Made by a program: the position numbers and the translations under genes
NCBI GenBank assembly: GCA_023662825.1
Contig: JAMPIH010000009.1
Coordinates: 1-64,000 of the forward strand
DNA length: 64,000 bases
Source: Bacteroides sp.
GTDB lineage: Bacteria > Bacteroidota > Bacteroidia > Bacteroidales > P3
Reading direction: 5' to 3'
Notes under the pieces: model-generated
Databases searched by the model: none
Seen by the model: only the letters and a program-made list of their open reading frames with translations
What the model was told of the DNA's origin: nothing
Shown: in pieces, positions 47,413-55,748 of the stretch
Layout of the letters: each line of letters begins with the position of its first letter
Numbering within the stretch: position 1 is the stretch's first letter

Positions 47413-48951
47413 CTATCCCACCCAAAGGAACAACAGCAGCAGCCCCAATGTGCGGCGGATCAGGGGCGCGGAACGCTGTTTGGCCGCCAGATAGCCCGTG
47501 CTCACCACACCGTAGAGCAGCATGGCGGCCGGCAGCGAGATGGAAAGGTCGGCCAGGGCTGCGGGCAGCCGCCCGATGGCCTCCACCCCGAAATTCATGC
47601 AGCGCAGCAACAGTTCCATAAAGCGGGCGAGCCACAGGGCAAGCGGTGTCCAGGCCAGCGAGACCAACGAGATGCCGATGCCCATGGGCAGCGCGATGTT
47701 CACCAGGGGCGCCACCAGGCAGTTGCCGATCAGGAAATACGTGGGGAAATTCCCGAAAAGGCAGAGGATAACGGGCAGGGTGGCCAGCTGGGCGGAGAGT
47801 GAGGCGGTAACCAGGTTGTTGAAGAAACGGAACACCCTGTTTTTGAGACGCCGGCGGTTCAGCATCGGGTTCAGCAGCGTAAGCCCCGCCACGGCCGAAT
47901 ACGACAGCAGGAAACCCGCGTCGTACAGCAGGGCGGGCTTTATCAGCAGCAGGATCAGGGCGGAAACGGCCAGGGAGCGGGTTGTCTTCACCTCCCGTCC
48001 CAAACATTCTCCCAATCCCACCACCGTAAACATGTAGGCGGCCCGGTTTACCGAGGGCGACAGCCCCGTAAGCACGGCATAGCCCCATACAGGCAGCAGC
48101 ACCAGCAGGAACCGCAGCCATTTCTGCCATTTCCTGCGGCCGAGAAACGAAAGGGCGGCCGCCAGCATACAGGAAAAGATGCTCAGGTGCATGCCCGACA
48201 CCGCCAGCACATGGATGATGCCGCTCCTTCGGTAGGCTTCCTCGATCGGGTCGCCGCCCCGCTCGCCCAGAATCAGGGCCTTGGCCACCGCCAGCTCGCT
48301 GCCGTCCATGCCGCAGCCTTCCCAGAAACGCCCCAGTCTCTTCCGCAGGTCCTGTGCGCCGCGCTTGAACCTTTTCCATGGCGGAAGCCTGTGTTCGGTC
48401 TGTATCCCGAACGCCTGCGCCGAAAGGAAAGTCTGCGCGTAGATGCCTTTCTTCGCCATAAAGCGCCCGTAGTCGAAATAAACGCTGTCGCGCCCCACAA
48501 AGCCTTCGATGGGGCGCAGTTCCGCCCGGGCCACGATCCGGTCGCCGTAGCGGGGAAGTGTCAGGGTGGAATCCTTGGTGAAATAACAGCGCACCAGCCC
48601 GCGGACTTCCCGCCACATGCCGTCGTTGCCGGTGCAGACCAGTTTGGCCGTGGCCCGGAAACTGCGCTCCCTTTCCTGCGGTTCCTCGCACAGTTCCAGT
48701 ATGGCATAGGGTTCTATGCCGGCATGCACATAGTGCTTGGGGTCTTTGAGCGGGTCGGAAATCTCGATATTGGCTGCGCCGAGACACACCGCGATGCAGC
48801 ACCACGCCAAGCCTTTGCTTTGTTTTTGTCCGAACAGGAAAAGCGGCAGCGCGGGCAATAAAAAAAGCAGGCCCGCCTTATGCAAAAGCAGGCCTGCGAC
48901 GTATCCGGATAAAAAACAATAAAGGGCGGGAAAGCTTAGGTGCCGCCTCAA
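47413..48951 (-). CDS. comEC: ComEC/Rec2-family competence membrane protein
   Basis: The 512-residue protein has an N-terminal soluble DUF4131-like region (after two membrane helices) and then the ComEC competence domain (~210-490; GERGGDPIEEAYRRSGIIHV, LAVSGMHLSIFS, LTGLSPSVNRAAYMF), with multiple membrane segments. Such proteins form the channel for DNA uptake. The C-terminal metallo-beta-lactamase domain of longer ComEC is absent, which is frequent in Bacteroidota. It overlaps the SpoIID-like gene by 4 bases and ends the minus-strand operon. Confidence 0.88.
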   Translation of the reverse strand: MRRHLSFPALYCFLSGYVAGLLLHKAGLLFLLPALPLFLFGQKQSKGLAWCCIAVCLGAANIEISDPLKDPKHYVHAGIEPYAILELCEEPQERERSFRATAKLVCTGNDGMWREVRGLVRCYFTKDSTLTLPRYGDRIVARAELRPIEGFVGRDSVYFDYGRFMAKKGIYAQTFLSAQAFGIQTEHRLPPWKRFKRGAQDLRKRLGRFWEGCGMDGSELAVAKALILGERGGDPIEEAYRRSGIIHVLAVSGMHLSIFSCMLAAALSFLGRRKWQKWLRFLLVLLPVWGYAVLTGLSPSVNRAAYMFTVVGLGECLGREVKTTRSLAVSALILLLIKPALLYDAGFLLSYSAVAGLTLLNPMLNRRRLKNRVFRFFNNLVTASLSAQLATLPVILCLFGNFPTYFLIGNCLVAPLVNIALPMGIGISLVSLAWTPLALWLARFMELLLRCMNFGVEAIGRLPAALADLSISLPAAMLLYGVVSTGYLAAKQRSAPLIRRTLGLLLLFLWVG

Positions 48952-50138
48952 TCGCCCAGTTTTCCGGCGGGCAGTTCCTCCAGAGACTTGATGGTTACGC
49001 CGGTGTAGTAGTGTTCAACCGCTTCCCGCACCGAGTACCCCAAATCGATCATCCTTACCACGCCTTCCTGACTGAGGCCTACGCCATGGCCGTAGCCGCG
49101 ACCCGAAAGGATAACGTCGTTCCCTTTGGTATCGACCGAGAAAAAGGTTGACCGCAACTGCATATCGCGACGGATATTCTTAAGCGGGATTCCTCCCGCG
49201 AAGTTTACTTTCCTTACCGGCTGCTGAAAGTGCAGGGCGCTGTCTTTCATTACGGAATTATGGATGTCGTAGCCGTATTTCCTGTTGAGGAACGACAGCC
49301 ATTCCGACCGGGGCATCACTTTTTCCCATACGGCGTTCTTCATGCCGAGCGAGAAAGTGTCGGGCACCGAGCGCAGATAGCTTACCGGCGCGTTCCACAC
49401 GTCTTCCGAATTGGCGGTCTGTCCGCCCGAATTGGAGTAGAACGAGGCGGTGATCAGGTTGTCCTTGCCGTCCACGATCACCTTGCCGGCACTCTGCACG
49501 GTGGCGGTGAGGATAATGGGGGTGTTGTTGCGGCATTTATATACCTGGCAGTGCACGTTGTCGCAGAGGTCGAAGCCTTCTTCGTTGTGGCGGCGCAGGT
49601 TGCCCATGGCGTAGGTGCGCGAGATGATGGCCTGCACCTTGTAGAAATCGGTCTGGTCGCTGATGCCGCGCACTTCCGACTGAACCACGCCCGCCACGTA
49701 GTTTTCCAGATCCACGTGGTTGATGAAGAACAGCACCGTCTTGTCCACGCTCACGTCCAGATGGTCGTCGTAAAAGCGTTTCTGTTCGGCGTTCTTACTG
49801 TCTTCCTGCAGGCTGAAGATGGCCTTGAGCCCCTTGCCCTCGAAAATCAGGTTGTAGAAAACGCCCACCAGCTCGTCGTTCTTGCGCAGGTCGATCTGTC
49901 CGTCCTTGATCGAGATGAGCAGGGATTCGCCCGCGGCCATTTCCATGATGGGCTTGTGGTCGCCGTCGTAAACGCGGTACTGGCCCAACTCGGCGGTAAA
50001 GTACGCCCGTGAGAAGCTTTTGTCCGACAGGATCCGTATCGAAAGATCCGTGCCGAATCCCGTGGCGGGCAGCAGAATCAGGAGCGAGAGCAACATCCCC
50101 GCCATCCATCGTTTTCCGTTTGAGTGCAAATTTTTCAT
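48948..50138 (-). CDS. SpoIID/LytB domain protein
   Basis: The 396-residue protein has a membrane anchor or signal (about 11-30) and a SpoIID domain over ~130-385. Marks are YVAGVVQSEVRG, VQAIISRTYAMGN, SNSGGQTANSEDVWN and the C-terminal GRGYGHGVGLSQEGVVRM. SpoIID is a lytic transglycosylase acting on peptidoglycan in sporulating bacteria. In non-spore-forming Bacteroidota its role is unclear and may be general wall remodelling. It starts 12 bases after lpxB. Confidence 0.85.
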   Translation of the reverse strand: MKNLHSNGKRWMAGMLLSLLILLPATGFGTDLSIRILSDKSFSRAYFTAELGQYRVYDGDHKPIMEMAAGESLLISIKDGQIDLRKNDELVGVFYNLIFEGKGLKAIFSLQEDSKNAEQKRFYDDHLDVSVDKTVLFFINHVDLENYVAGVVQSEVRGISDQTDFYKVQAIISRTYAMGNLRRHNEEGFDLCDNVHCQVYKCRNNTPIILTATVQSAGKVIVDGKDNLITASFYSNSGGQTANSEDVWNAPVSYLRSVPDTFSLGMKNAVWEKVMPRSEWLSFLNRKYGYDIHNSVMKDSALHFQQPVRKVNFAGGIPLKNIRRDMQLRSTFFSVDTKGNDVILSGRGYGHGVGLSQEGVVRMIDLGYSVREAVEHYYTGVTIKSLEELPAGKLGD

Positions 50139-50150
50139 ATCCCTGTCATA

Positions 50151-51275
50151 CTATAAATCCCGAAAGAGCGATTTTATCGAAGCGGCCACCTTGTCCGAAG
50201 TGCCGCCGCCTCCCATAACATGCTGCAATTCAGTGTAGTCTTGCAGTATTTTTTTCCTATCGGGCGTATCGTTTACAATTTTTTCAAACTCGGAGGAAAG
50301 GCGTTCCACCGTAAAGTCGCCTTGCAGCAGCTCGCACACCACCAGGCGGTCCATAATCAGGTTCACCAGCGAGATAAAGCGCACCTGCGGGTTCACCACA
50401 AGGTGACCTATCGTATAGGTGGCGTTCGAGGTGCGGTAGCAGACCACCTGAGGCACCGAGAACAAGGCGGCCTCCAAGGTGGAGGTACCCGATTTGATAA
50501 GGCCGGCGCGCGCAATCGAGAACAGGTCGTAGGTATGGCCGAACACCAGTTCGATCTGCGGATAATCCTTCAGGTATTGCCGGTAGATTTCCATCGGCAG
50601 GTTCTTGGTGCCGGCCACTGCATAGCGGTATTGCGGATTCTGGGCGGCCACCTGCAGCATGAGCGGAAAGATGCGGTGTATTTCCTGCTTGCGGCTGCCG
50701 GGCAGGATCACCACCACGGGGCGTGCGTCCTTCTTCCGGAAGTCTTCGATAAAGGCCGTGTCGGGCCTGTAGGCGGCGATGGCGTCGGCCAGGGGATTGC
50801 CCTCGAACAGTGCCGTGGCCTTGTATTTCTGATAGAACCTGCGTTCGAACGGCAGCAGGGTGTAGATCTGGTGTGTGTATTTCTTAAGCTTCTTGATGCG
50901 GCCCGTGCGCCAGGCCCACACCTGCGGGGCGATGTAATACACCACTTTGTAGCCTTGTTTGAACGCGAAACGCATCATGCGCATGTTGAAGCCCGGATAG
51001 TCGATCAAGATGACCACATCGGGGGCATAGGCCTTCATGTCTTTCCTGCAGAGGCTGAAGTTGCGCAGTATCTGCCCCAGGTGCGCCACCACTTCGGCAA
51101 AGCCCATAAAGGCCAGGTCGCGGTAGTGCTTTACCAGTTCGGCGCCTTCGGCCTGCATGAGGTCGCCGCCCCAGCAGCGGAACTGCGCCTGCGGATCCTG
51201 TTTCTTGAGGCTCTTGATGAGGTTGGCTCCGTGCAGGTCTCCCGAAGCCTCGCCCGATATGATGTAGTACTTCAT
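50151..51275 (-). CDS. lpxB: Lipid-A-disaccharide synthase
   Basis: Glycosyltransferase that joins UDP-diacylglucosamine and lipid X at the inner membrane. The 374-residue protein shows SGEASGDLHGANLIKSL at the N-terminus, LIDYPGFNMRMM, YYIAPQVWAWRTGRIKKLKK, and LIKSGTSTLEAALFSVPQVV in the nucleotide site. Start overlaps the nth stop by 4 bases, so coupling is likely. Lipid A synthesis fits a Gram-negative organism; the LptF/G permease at 5 kb acts later in the same route. Confidence 0.95.
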   Translation of the reverse strand: MKYYIISGEASGDLHGANLIKSLKKQDPQAQFRCWGGDLMQAEGAELVKHYRDLAFMGFAEVVAHLGQILRNFSLCRKDMKAYAPDVVILIDYPGFNMRMMRFAFKQGYKVVYYIAPQVWAWRTGRIKKLKKYTHQIYTLLPFERRFYQKYKATALFEGNPLADAIAAYRPDTAFIEDFRKKDARPVVVILPGSRKQEIHRIFPLMLQVAAQNPQYRYAVAGTKNLPMEIYRQYLKDYPQIELVFGHTYDLFSIARAGLIKSGTSTLEAALFSVPQVVCYRTSNATYTIGHLVVNPQVRFISLVNLIMDRLVVCELLQGDFTVERLSSEFEKIVNDTPDRKKILQDYTELQHVMGGGGTSDKVAASIKSLFRDL

Positions 51276-51916
51276 TTTTTCTTAACGTATTCGCAGCAGG
51301 ACGACAGCCCGCATTCCGCGCATTTGGGCTTGCGCGCCAGGCACACGTAGCGTCCGTGCAGCAGCAGCCAATGGTGTGCGGTTCCCAACAGTTCCCTCGG
51401 AATGTTGGCCACCAGCTGGCGTTCGGTCTCGAGCGGCGTCTTGGCGTCCTGTGTCAGACCTAAGCGCGCCGACACCCTGAACACGTGCGTGTCCACCGCC
51501 ATGGCGGGTTTTTCGAAGGCCACCGCCGTCATCACGTTGGCCGTCTTGCGCCCCACGCCCGGCAAGCGCAGCAGGTCTTCCATCTTTTCGGGAACCTTGC
51601 CGCCGTAATCGGCTTCCAGCATCTTGGCCATGCCCAGCAGGTGGGCGGCCTTGCTGTTGGGGTACGACACCGATTTTATGTAGGAATAGATCTCGGCCTC
51701 GTCGCTCCGGCTCATGCTCCCGGCATCGGGAAACCGTTCAAAGAGGGCGGGAGTGACCAGGTTGACCCGTTTATCGGTGCATTGTGCCGAGAGGATCACC
51801 GCCACCAGCAGCTGGTAGGGATTCTTGAATGTAAGTTCGCTCTGCACCGAGGGCATGTTTTCTTTGAACCATGCCAACACTTCATCGTACAGCGCCTTTT
51901 TGCTCTTGCGTGCCAT
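51272..51916 (-). CDS. nth: Endonuclease III
   Basis: Base-excision repair DNA glycosylase/AP lyase for oxidised pyrimidines. The 214-residue protein has the helix-hairpin-helix LPGVGRKTANVM with the catalytic lysine near 122, the catalytic aspartate in AVDTHVFRVS, and a C-terminal 4Fe-4S site in the pattern C-x6-C-x2-C-x5-C (CLARKPKCAECGLSSCC). It overlaps the preceding beta-barrel gene by one base and lpxB by four. Confidence 0.96.
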   Translation of the reverse strand: MARKSKKALYDEVLAWFKENMPSVQSELTFKNPYQLLVAVILSAQCTDKRVNLVTPALFERFPDAGSMSRSDEAEIYSYIKSVSYPNSKAAHLLGMAKMLEADYGGKVPEKMEDLLRLPGVGRKTANVMTAVAFEKPAMAVDTHVFRVSARLGLTQDAKTPLETERQLVANIPRELLGTAHHWLLLHGRYVCLARKPKCAECGLSSCCEYVKKK

Positions 51917-52695
51917 TAGAAAGCTACCGTAAATCCGAAACTGAGGTTAATCATGCTGAAATTCTCGTGGAAGGTGTTCCTGAACTCCCGGTCGGGAATC
52001 TGCACGTTGGGTATGTCGGTAACCAGCGTGCTCTTTACACGCCTGAAATAGAACGGAACCGCGCCCATATAGTCGCAGCGTATGTCGAGGTGAAAGCCGC
52101 GCGAAATCAGGAACTTGAGCGCCGCGCCTGCCCCGTAGCCGAAGTTGGCGTCCGAGGCCGACTTAAGCTGAAAGGCATAGTTGGTGTTCTGGCTCTTGGC
52201 TTCCGAACTGTAGTAGGGGGCCACCAGGTGGGCATAACCCAGATAGGCCCGGAACGCCAGGGTCATGCGGCTGAACAGGCTTACGCGGAACGTCATGCCC
52301 GCCATCGCCATGAATTCCGACCATTTGCCCTTGCTGCTCGTGTTCCAGTCGAGATTGGCGGAACCGGCGGGCTTGAAAGGCGAGAAATCGTTGGCGGACA
52401 CCTTGTTGGAATGCCCGTTGAACATTACCAGGATGCCCCAGTGCGGGGTGGCGTAATACTGGAATGCCAGACCGTAGTTCACGCCGATCTTGGCACCGTG
52501 GTAATCGAGGCGGTACATGCCCGAAGCGGTTTCGCTGAAGGAGGGGAAGGCTTTCTTGCCGAACTTGCCCATCGGGAAGGCCGGGCCTACATGGAACTCG
52601 AACTCGGCGCGCTTAAGGTTGTGCACGTTGGCGAACGCGGGCGGGCAAAGTCCCAGCAGCAGGACAAGGAGGAGCGTGTTTTTTATATTTTTCAT
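51916..52695 (-). CDS. Outer-membrane beta-barrel protein
   Basis: A 259-residue protein with a signal peptide (~1-22) and alternating amphipathic beta strands ending in the aromatic NLSFGFTVAF, as in small outer-membrane porin-like proteins. It is related in layout to the next gene upstream (both have a GPAxPxG-type motif near the start: HVGPAFPMGKF here). No ligand or enzyme site is visible. Translation stop and nth start share one base. Confidence 0.82.
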   Translation of the reverse strand: MKNIKNTLLLVLLLGLCPPAFANVHNLKRAEFEFHVGPAFPMGKFGKKAFPSFSETASGMYRLDYHGAKIGVNYGLAFQYYATPHWGILVMFNGHSNKVSANDFSPFKPAGSANLDWNTSSKGKWSEFMAMAGMTFRVSLFSRMTLAFRAYLGYAHLVAPYYSSEAKSQNTNYAFQLKSASDANFGYGAGAALKFLISRGFHLDIRCDYMGAVPFYFRRVKSTLVTDIPNVQIPDREFRNTFHENFSMINLSFGFTVAF

Positions 52696-52710
52696 AAGAC
52701 CGAAATCCTT

Positions 52711-53469
52711 TTAGAAGGCATACGAAACGCCCACATTGATTACGAACGACGAAAGCTTGAGTCTTAGGTCTTTTGTGTTCCCGACGGGGCGAACCGGAGC
52801 GTCCGAACCCAGGTTTCCGGAAGGCATATAGTTGTAGTCCAGTCCGATGTGGGCGATCCAGTGTCGGCGAAAGCGGTATTGCACGCCCACGCCGCCGCCT
52901 AAGTAGAGGTTGCTGGTAAGCGAGCGGTCCAGGATGGGGCGCACGATATCGCCCACGGTCTGCGTGGAATAGATGGCCTGTACCATAGGCGAGAGCATCA
53001 GGGCGTAGCCCACTTGGAAACGGGCGGTGAAATACAGGCCGTAAACACCTAAGGGCAGGCGGGTTCCCAGTTCGAACGCGCCTCCGTAAACGTCCCAGCC
53101 CGAATGTTCGATGCGGTCGGCCGAGGCTAGGTCGAACTGCTTGTAGTCGTAGCCGTACCATTGGCCGAAGAGGGTGACCCCGATATAGAGTTGGTGCAGG
53201 GGATAGTAGCGGTAGCTTGCGTTGACCCCGCCGCCGAAGCAGGCGCCCTGCGGTACTAAATCGGCAAATTCGGTGCTTCCCGGCAGGAAGTTGCGGGTGT
53301 TCCCCAGCGGGATGGCCGGACCGGCCGAAAGGCTCACCTCGTGCTTGAAATCTTCTTCCGAAGCGAACTCGGCCATACGGAAAGCCCCCTGCGCCGACAA
53401 TCCGCCACATACCCCGAACAAGGCCAGCAAGGTAACGAAAGCCCCCCGAAATCCTCTAAGTAAATTCAT
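52711..53469 (-). CDS. Outer-membrane beta-barrel protein (paralogue)
   Basis: From ATG at 53469 the protein is 252 residues, with a signal peptide (MNLLRGFRGAFVTLLALFGV then ending LSAQ). The barrel begins with SAGPAIPLGNTR and ends in FVINVGVSYAF. The open frame extends upstream to 53595, but a -7 box at 53518-53525 (minus strand) and the signal peptide place the start at 53469. It is the first gene of an operon that continues through the other barrel, nth, lpxB, the SpoIID-like gene and comEC. Confidence 0.82.
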   Translation of the reverse strand: MNLLRGFRGAFVTLLALFGVCGGLSAQGAFRMAEFASEEDFKHEVSLSAGPAIPLGNTRNFLPGSTEFADLVPQGACFGGGVNASYRYYPLHQLYIGVTLFGQWYGYDYKQFDLASADRIEHSGWDVYGGAFELGTRLPLGVYGLYFTARFQVGYALMLSPMVQAIYSTQTVGDIVRPILDRSLTSNLYLGGGVGVQYRFRRHWIAHIGLDYNYMPSGNLGSDAPVRPVGNTKDLRLKLSSFVINVGVSYAF

Positions 53470-53517
53470 TTCATTGATTTTCTGTTGCAACAAAACAGGC
53501 CAAAACCTGCCCAACTG

Positions 53518-53525
53518 CAAAAATA
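53518..53525 (-). promoter_or_regulatory. -7 box TATTTTTG for the barrel-nth-lpxB operon
   Basis: Matches TAnnTTTG on the minus strand, 48 bases before the ATG at 53469. Confidence 0.6.
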
Positions 53526-53644
53526 ACCCATTTTTCGCAAATGGAGAGGGGGGAAGGGGGCGTGCTTGGGTACTTAATCCTGGTTCACTTGCCAATATCC
53601 CGTCTTGCTGCTGCCTTTAACCGAGATACGCGATTCATGTCGAT

Positions 53645-53652
53645 TATATTTG
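53645..53652 (+). promoter_or_regulatory. -7 box TATATTTG before the ATPase relic
   Basis: Perfect TAnnTTTG, 50 bases before the ATG at 53703. It is followed by dyads TGCGGATATCCGCA (53673-53686) and TATGCGCATA (53702-53711). Confidence 0.6.
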
Positions 53653-53702
53653 TTATACTTGCGGGATAAAAGTGCGGATATCCGCAAAAATTACCCGGGC
53701 AT

Positions 53703-54592
53703 ATGCGCATAGAACGCAAGAGATTGCTTAAGCAATTTTTCGGGGCAGGGGCGAGGAGATACATATCACACCTCTTACCTATGATGAATTTTATGCTGCC
53801 TATCCTAAAGAGAAACGTTTCGCATGGCGTGAGTTCGTGACATATGGGGGTATGCCTTTTGTGATGCAGAAGGACACACACGAAGAAAAAGCCAAATATC
53901 TGCAAGACCTTTTTCGGCTTACCTATATCAAGGATGTTATTGAACGGAACCACTTGCGTGCCGATGCCGAAACCCTTGATGAACTGCTTAACGTCACGGC
54001 TTCTGCGGTGGGTTCGCTTACCAACCCGACACGCTTGGCCAACACCTTTCAATCGGTTAAAGGCTTGAAGATAAAGAACGGAACCATCGCCGCATATCTC
54101 GATTGTTTTGTGGATGCATACATACTGAGTAAATCGTACCGCTATGATATAAAAGGTCGTTCCTATATCGATACGCCGCTCAAATACTATTTTACGGACA
54201 TCGGTTTACGCAACGCCCGCCTCAACTTCAGGCAGCAGGAAGAAAACCATATAATTGAGAACATATTGTATAATGAACTCACGGCAAGGGGGTTCAATGT
54301 CGATGTGGGCGTGGTTGAGTATAACCACGTCGTGGCAGGGAAGAAAGTACGTACACAGCTTGAGATTGATTTTGTAGTCAATCTGGCGGATAAACGTTAT
54401 TACATCCAATCGGCACTCACGGTGGCAGACGAGGAAAAACGCTTGCAAGAGGTCAATTCCCTTAATCGGGTTAATGATTCCTATACCAAGATCGTGGTGG
54501 TGCGCGACAATATTCTGCCGTGGACGGACGACAGAGGGGTGCGGTATATCAACATCGAAGACTTTCTGTTGGAAAAGATAAATGAATTATAA
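53703..54592 (+). pseudogene. DUF4143-type AAA ATPase, internally deleted and frameshifted
   Basis: The ATG at 53703 opens MRIERKRLLKQF, like the N-terminus of DUF4143/AAA_14 ATPases. The frame then breaks, and after a 14-base palindrome (ATTGCTTAAGCAAT, 53723-53736) the C-terminal part resumes in another frame from IFRGRGEEIHITPLTYDEFY to the stop at 54592 (YIDTPLKYYFTDIGLRNARL, EIDFVVNLADKRYYIQSALT). The Walker A and B region, about 170 residues, is missing. These ATPases are standalone proteins common in Bacteroidota. No intact start exists for the C-terminal part except an internal GTG at 53837, so this is a relic. Confidence 0.8.
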
Positions 54593-54603
54593 AAGATTTC
54601 CGA

Positions 54604-54762
54604 ACCGCCCGTTTTACGATGAACAGTCAATTGGTTACTGGCGGATATAATTGGGTGGTGATTCCGGTGGAACAACGGGAACAGTACCTGCAGGCATTGG
54701 AAAAGGCCAGCGTGGAGGAAGACATAGAGGCATTCGTGCACTTTATCGTTTCGTTGGTGTAG
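54604..54762 (+). pseudogene. C-terminal remnant of a Fic-family protein
   Basis: A 52-codon tail reads TARFTMNSQLVTGGYNWVV and then IPVEQREQYLQALEKASVEE, ending FIVSLV and TAG at 54760. This matches the last ~50 residues of Fic-domain proteins (RF.MN..L...GGY.W.vI.ve.R..Y..ALE.AS). The catalytic HPFxxGNGR core is absent, so it cannot AMPylate. It begins 11 bases after the ATPase relic. Confidence 0.65.
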
Positions 54763-55241
54763 GTTATTCCGGAATGTGAACCTTGACCATACGCTTCCCG
54801 CCTCCGAAAGGGATAGATACGGGTTGTTGGTAACTACATTATAGTCTGACTTACTATCCATGCCACGCTTTATTATTATAATTTCCAGCGGAAAAAATAT
54901 ACATCCGGCGGGTTATCAAGGGTGGGGCGCAAGAATTGCGCCCCACGTGGGTAAATCCATAGTCTGAATCTTAATCATTAAATTATAATAATAAAACTTT
55001 AATATACGAAAAATATTTTAAATTTTCTTGAAAAATATTTCCATACATTCGCGCAACCGTTTCGTATAAAAGCGGATAGGGTGGCTATTGGCTCACTGAC
55101 GGATTTTGGGTCAAGGGAGGCTTTGTGCGGATGGTGGAAAGAACCGACAGTTGAGTCCTATGCTTTGTGGGTTGGAATGTAAACCGATAAGGGCTAAGGT
55201 TCTTAAATGCAGGTAAACGTTTAACTATAATACTTACAAAG
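54763..55241. other. Intergenic stretch with GC-rich dyad and AT-rich leader
   Basis: No gene is seen over these 479 bases. A perfect 11-bp hairpin (GTGGGGCGCAA / TTGCGCCCCAC, loop GAA) lies at 54922-54946 without a T run, so it is not a standard terminator. TACATTCG at 55044-55051 is a candidate -7 box for the following lipoprotein gene, which would then have an untranslated leader of about 185 bases. The part from 54970 to 55060 is very AT-rich. Confidence 0.5.
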
Positions 55242-55637
55242 ATGAAAAAACTTATTTGCTCGGTATTGGCACTGATGGCGTGTGTGCTCGCTTTTGTGGG
55301 TTGCACAAAAGAAGATGACTTTACGGAAAGCGACCTCGTGGGGACTTGGAAAATGGTTCGTTTTTATGATCCCGATGAGGGTTGGGAATCTACAGAAAAC
55401 AGTGATTGGATAACACTTTATTATCACTTCGCGAAGAATGGTGTAGGTTATGACGAAAGAATAGATGGTTCCAACAGAGAAGAAAACGACTTTGAATATT
55501 CGGTTAATGGAACAGGACTCCGTATAGAGTTTTCCCGTGATACGGAAATATGGACCATAGAATCCATCAAGTCGAAAAAGATGATATGGAGTGACCGGTA
55601 TGACTGCAAGATGGAACTTAAAAAAGTGTCGAAGTAG
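55242..55637 (+). CDS. Small lipoprotein with lipocalin-like domain
   Basis: A 131-residue lipoprotein (signal 1-20, lipobox FVGC, Cys21). After the signal the pattern ESDLVGTWKMVRFYD begins a lipocalin-like small beta-barrel of the kind abundant in Bacteroidales; later strands are WITLYYHFAKNG, GTGLRIEFS and MIWSDRYDCKMELKK. Ligand unknown. A long hairpin terminator follows. Confidence 0.78.
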   Translation: MKKLICSVLALMACVLAFVGCTKEDDFTESDLVGTWKMVRFYDPDEGWESTENSDWITLYYHFAKNGVGYDERIDGSNREENDFEYSVNGTGLRIEFSRDTEIWTIESIKSKKMIWSDRYDCKMELKKVSK

Positions 55638-55655
55638 AGATTGAAATGCCCTTGG

Positions 55656-55704
55656 AAGTGAACTCCAAAAGTTTTCTTTCAACTTTCGGGGTTCACTTAG
55701 TTTT
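55656..55704 (+). terminator. Terminator after the lipocalin-like gene
   Basis: Outer arms AAGTGAACTCC / GGGGTTCACTT (one G-T pair) and inner arms AAAGTT / AACTTT form an about 18-bp stem with a 7-base loop, followed by AGTTTT. Confidence 0.75.
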
Positions 55705-55748
55705 ATGTTACAATTTGTTCAAGTGGCCATTTTTAAAATTAAGCACAT

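Noticed and set aside
47351-48805. 484-residue open frame within comEC on the same strand
   Set aside because: Alternative frame of comEC; lacks membrane segments and is Pro/Arg/Gly rich as expected for frame-shifted GC-rich code.
53837-54592. Intact 251-residue protein from internal GTG
   Set aside because: Homology-like sequence continues upstream of the GTG in frame (FRGRGEEIHITPLTYDEF) to a stop at the deletion junction, so the ORF is part of a relic.
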